Source: Thiomargarita sp.
GTDB lineage: Bacteria; Pseudomonadota; Gammaproteobacteria; Beggiatoales; Beggiatoaceae
Length of the DNA: 6,422 nt
Assembly: GCA_023144675.1 (NCBI GenBank)
Contig: JAGLFE010000376.1
Span: forward strand, 1-6,422
Reading direction: 5' to 3'
The translations under genes were made by a program, and so were the position numbers. The stretch's first letter is position 1; each line of letters starts with the position of its first letter. The notes under the pieces were generated by a model that was given only the letters and a program-made list of their open reading frames with translations, made no database searches and was not told where the DNA came from. Positions 6,017 through 6,422 of this stretch are shown here, piece by piece.

Positions 6017-6384
6017 TTGAAAAATATTTTTTGCAAATAGAAAGTCTTATCCAAGAATTTGTAGATATTGATTCCTATTCTATTAACAAAAAAGTTTATA
6101 ATTACAAACAAGGATTTATCAGTGGTTCAATTTTATTCAAAAATGGTGATAAATTAGAATTTGTTGAGGTTAAAGATAGTGGTATTAAGGCTAAACTAAA
6201 ATATAGATACCAATATATGAATGAAAATGGAAAATTAATATTCCGTTATGATAATGCTCCACACCATAAACACATAAAAACCTTTCCGCATCACAAACAT
6301 ATTGGTGAAAAAGTAGAAGCTTGCGAAGAACCCATATTGTCAAATATATTACTTGAAATAGGTCAAGAAATCAAACAATCCTGA
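6013..6384 (+). CDS. tumE: TumE-family toxin (DUF6516)
   Basis: Encodes 123 residues. The diagnostic stretch is KLKYRYQYMNENGKLIFRYD (61-80) followed by NAPHHKHIKTFPHHKHIG (81-98). This matches the DUF6516/TumE family, in which a strand-rich core 'YRY.y....g.lifRyDNAPHH' precedes a conserved PHHKH motif. The family is annotated as TA toxins; I do not know an established target. The strand FISGSILFKNGDKLEFVEV (35-53) is also typical. The first half of the motif repeats the second exactly (PHHKHI at 83-88 and 92-97) with different codons. The gene overlaps the antitoxin by four bases (ATGA), a classic coupled TA arrangement. The last two codons and the TGA lie inside or at the edge of the 42-bp repeat at 6377-6418, so the repeat supplies the stop. 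Length looks complete. Confidence 0.88.
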   Translation: MIEKYFLQIESLIQEFVDIDSYSINKKVYNYKQGFISGSILFKNGDKLEFVEVKDSGIKAKLKYRYQYMNENGKLIFRYDNAPHHKHIKTFPHHKHIGEKVEACEEPILSNILLEIGQEIKQS

Positions 6385-6418
6385 CTATCCCTAAATCCTG
6401 CATAATCATGTTCAAAAA
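6377..6418 (+). repeat. 42-bp module-boundary direct repeat, right copy
   Basis: Starts AATCCTGACTATCCC and ends TAATCATGTTCAAAAA; 40 of 42 bases match 5655-5696, with a start-to-start distance of 722 bp. Its AATCCTGA overlaps the end of the TumE gene (stop TGA at 6382-6384). It is followed by CTAA at the window edge, which extends the match to the copy at 5032-5051. By analogy with the other two copies, a ribosome site and a further gene may begin just beyond the window. Confidence 0.9.
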
Positions 6419-6422
6419 CTAA

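Noticed and set aside
5655..6418. Insertion sequence or composite transposon
   Set aside because: The flanking repeats are direct, and the interior encodes only an antitoxin and a toxin with no transposase.
5032..6422. CRISPR array or integron attC sites
   Set aside because: Only two full copies plus one partial, separated by whole genes rather than short spacers, and the repeat lacks the paired palindromic ends of attC.

Overview
The window reads as a piece of an AT-rich bacterial chromosome (roughly one-third G+C by eye) with Shine-Dalgarno sites and sigma70-like promoters. An exported TPR-CHAT protein, tandem alpha-carbonic anhydrases, a DUF2939 protein and toxin-antitoxin (TA) modules with short dispersed repeats are the kind of content I associate with large-genome gammaproteobacteria of the Beggiatoa/Thiothrix group. 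That placement is inference: there is no rRNA or other phylogenetic marker here.

Left block (47-2102, all minus strand): two adjacent alpha-carbonic anhydrase genes, arisen by tandem duplication, followed by a small membrane-anchored DUF2939 gene. A near-consensus promoter (TTGACA, 17-nt spacer, TATTAT) at 2215-2243 fits as the operon promoter. The promoter-distal copy has a signal peptide and should be periplasmic. The promoter-proximal copy has no recognisable signal, and its start is fixed by an in-frame stop just upstream. Both copies keep the three zinc histidines, but both have lost the His107/Glu117 second-shell pair of classical alpha-CAs.

Middle block (2379-4787, minus strand): a single 802-residue exported protein with TPR repeats and a C-terminal CHAT caspase-like protease domain with an intact His/Cys dyad. 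It appears to be monocistronic, with an extended -10 promoter at 4839-4847.

Right block (5032-6422, plus strand): two consecutive TA modules. The first is a 60-residue putative antitoxin overlapping a Doc/Fic-family toxin by one base. The second is a TumA-like antitoxin overlapping a TumE-family (DUF6516) toxin by four bases. A 42-bp direct repeat (40/42 identical) brackets the second module. The last 20 bases of the repeat region recur, with one mismatch, just upstream of the first module. The repeat thus sits at each module boundary, ends just before a ribosome binding site, and in the last case supplies the toxin's stop codon. The most interesting reading is an array of repeat-delimited TA cassettes continuing past the right edge.

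No RNA genes, CRISPR array, transposase or complete insertion sequence were seen. The two largest gaps, 2103-2378 and 4788-5065, are AT-rich and hold the promoters and short repeats listed below.
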